Of a stretch of DNA of 64,000 nucleotides, positions 62,962-64,000 are shown piece by piece; the first letter of the stretch is position 1, and the number at the start of each line of letters is the position of its first letter. This DNA is from Sycon ciliatum. Taxonomy: Eukaryota; Porifera; Calcarea; Leucosolenida; Sycettidae. The translations under genes and the position numbers were made by a program. The notes below the pieces were generated by a model. It was not told where the DNA came from. It ran no database searches and saw nothing but the letters and a program-made list of their open reading frames with translations. The DNA is taken from NCBI RefSeq assembly GCF_964019385.1, contig NC_088650.1, positions 29,550,685 to 29,614,684 on the forward strand. The letters run 5' to 3'.

Positions 62962-64000
62962 ATGACATTGTACTCTGCAAGAAGACTCGCAACCTCCGCG
63001 GTGGACCCGGCTGCACTGGAAGCCTATGTGGCGTGCCGACTCATGGCGCTCGACAAGCAGCCAGGCGTCAGACCCATTGGGATCGGCGAGGTCGTTCGAA
63101 GGATAGTTGGAAAAGCCATTCTCTACATCACCGGGCCTGCAGTTGAAGCCGCGACCGGTTGCACCCAGCTGTGCGCAGGCCAGGAAGGAGGCATCGAAGC
63201 AGCCATACACGCCATGCGCACTGCCTTCGCCGACGAGGCAACAGAGGGTGCCTTGTTTGCCGACGCTTCCAATGCATTTAATCGCATCAACCGGGACGTA
63301 TGCCTGCGCAATGTCCAATGCCTATGTCCTGAGCTGGCGACAACTCTTGTCAACACATACTGAAGCCCTGCCCAGCTATTTGTGGATGGCGAGACAGTGT
63401 GGTCTTGTGAGGGCACCACCCAAGGGGACCCGCTCGCCATGGCCATGTACGCTATCGCCACAATCCCCCTCATTGAAGAATGCCGTAGCAGTGGAGCCAC
63501 CCAGAGTTGGTACGCCGATGACGCTACAGCAGCGTCAACACTGCTGCCACTTCGCCACTGGTGGGACATCCTATCGCAGCGCGGTGAGGCCTATGGATAC
63601 TTCCTCAACCCGGAGAAATCCGTACTACTAGTGAAGCCTGCACATCTCGAGCGTGCCACTGAATTGTTCGTTGACACACGTATCCAAGTCCGCTCAGATG
63701 GGTACCGACATCTAGGTGCAGCACTCGGCACCCCGGAATTTGCAGCGGCTTATGTCACGGGCAAGGTGAACACATGGTGCAAGGAGGTTGACAAGCTGTC
63801 TACATTTGCCCACTCCCAGCCGCATGCAGCGTATTCCACCTTTACGCACGGTCTACGGCATCGCTGGGCATTTCTTGCCAGGACTGTACCCAACACAGCT
63901 ACCCTGCTGGAGCCCTTGGAGCAGGCGGTTGTACACCTGCTACTCCCAGCCCTCCTCGGTCGCCCCTCTCCAGGCTCTGCCGAACGGAAGATCCTGGCTC
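62962..64000 (+). pseudogene. LINE reverse transcriptase domain of the restriction-like nuclease family, partial
   Basis: One frame runs to the window edge with a single in-frame TGA (63361-63363). It reads ACRLMALDKQPGVRPIGIGE, VVRRIVGKAIL, GALFADASNAFNRINR (RT motif A), GTTQGDPLAMAMYAIATIPL (motif B), SWYADDATAA (motif C, catalytic DD), then FLNPEKSVLLVKP, YRHLGAALGT and LLLPALLGRPSPGSAERKI. The last piece overlaps the start of the 51.6-kb fragment (LPALLGRAPPGALEREV), so both belong to one family. The TGA fits a CGA-to-TGA change. The 5' end is truncated at about 62965. Confidence 0.85.

Overview
The window is animal nuclear DNA. It holds spliced genes with GT-AG introns, a metazoan-type PACSIN/syndapin (F-BAR plus SH3), a ribosomal protein gene with a 5' TOP exon, and a dense population of eukaryotic transposons. 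Long microsatellites and frequent TACATGTA motifs suggest a marine invertebrate. A sponge or another early-branching animal is possible, but the sequence alone does not settle this. No sequence search was run; every identification is by eye from motifs and splice logic. || Layout. 1-504 (-): 5' part of a type II membrane glycosyltransferase-like gene. 505-4726: mostly repeats, with one possible small coding exon at 1449-1640. 4727-8802 (-): complete RPS10, five coding exons plus a 5'UTR exon. 8803-9577: compact head-to-head intergenic region. 9578-19246 (+): complete PACSIN, seven coding exons, 419 aa. 19247-36800: gene-poor and repeat-rich, with a decayed LINE copy (minus, about 22.0-22.7 kb), a Penelope-like element with 258-bp inverted repeats and a GIY-YIG ORF (25.8-27.6 kb), a second GIY-YIG fragment (33.1-33.5 kb), a perfect 146-bp-armed palindrome (34.3-34.7 kb) and several hAT-type elements with clear 8-bp target duplications. 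36829-38286 (+): intronless membrane-anchored serine beta-lactamase-like hydrolase, 485 aa. 39874-48108 (+): three-exon gene for a 99-aa Spo12-motif protein whose second intron (7.85 kb) is full of MITEs. 48.9-51.35 kb: two tRNA-derived SINE copies, each split by other elements. 51.6-62.6 kb: nested retroelements. This block contains a LINE ORF 3' part with a restriction-like nuclease, split by a 3.09-kb hAT-type element that itself holds a tyrosine-recombinase-like (DUF3504/Crypton-type) fragment and a tandem palindrome array. It then contains a 4.55-kb Mag-like Ty3/Gypsy element (minus) and a LINE split by microsatellites. 62962-64000 (+): RT domain of the same nuclease-type LINE family, running off the window. 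|| The four confident host genes (GT-like, RPS10, PACSIN, serine hydrolase) and the Spo12-like gene form no obvious pathway. RPS10 and PACSIN probably share an intergenic promoter region. || The strongest candidates for something new are: the Spo12-like animal gene; a GIY-YIG domain carrying an in-frame insert of about 250 residues with an AT-hook and acidic tract; the 3.09-kb TIR element with its recombinase relic and 46-bp tandem palindromes; and a dispersed family of tiny CAGGGAGT...ACTCCCTG palindromes.
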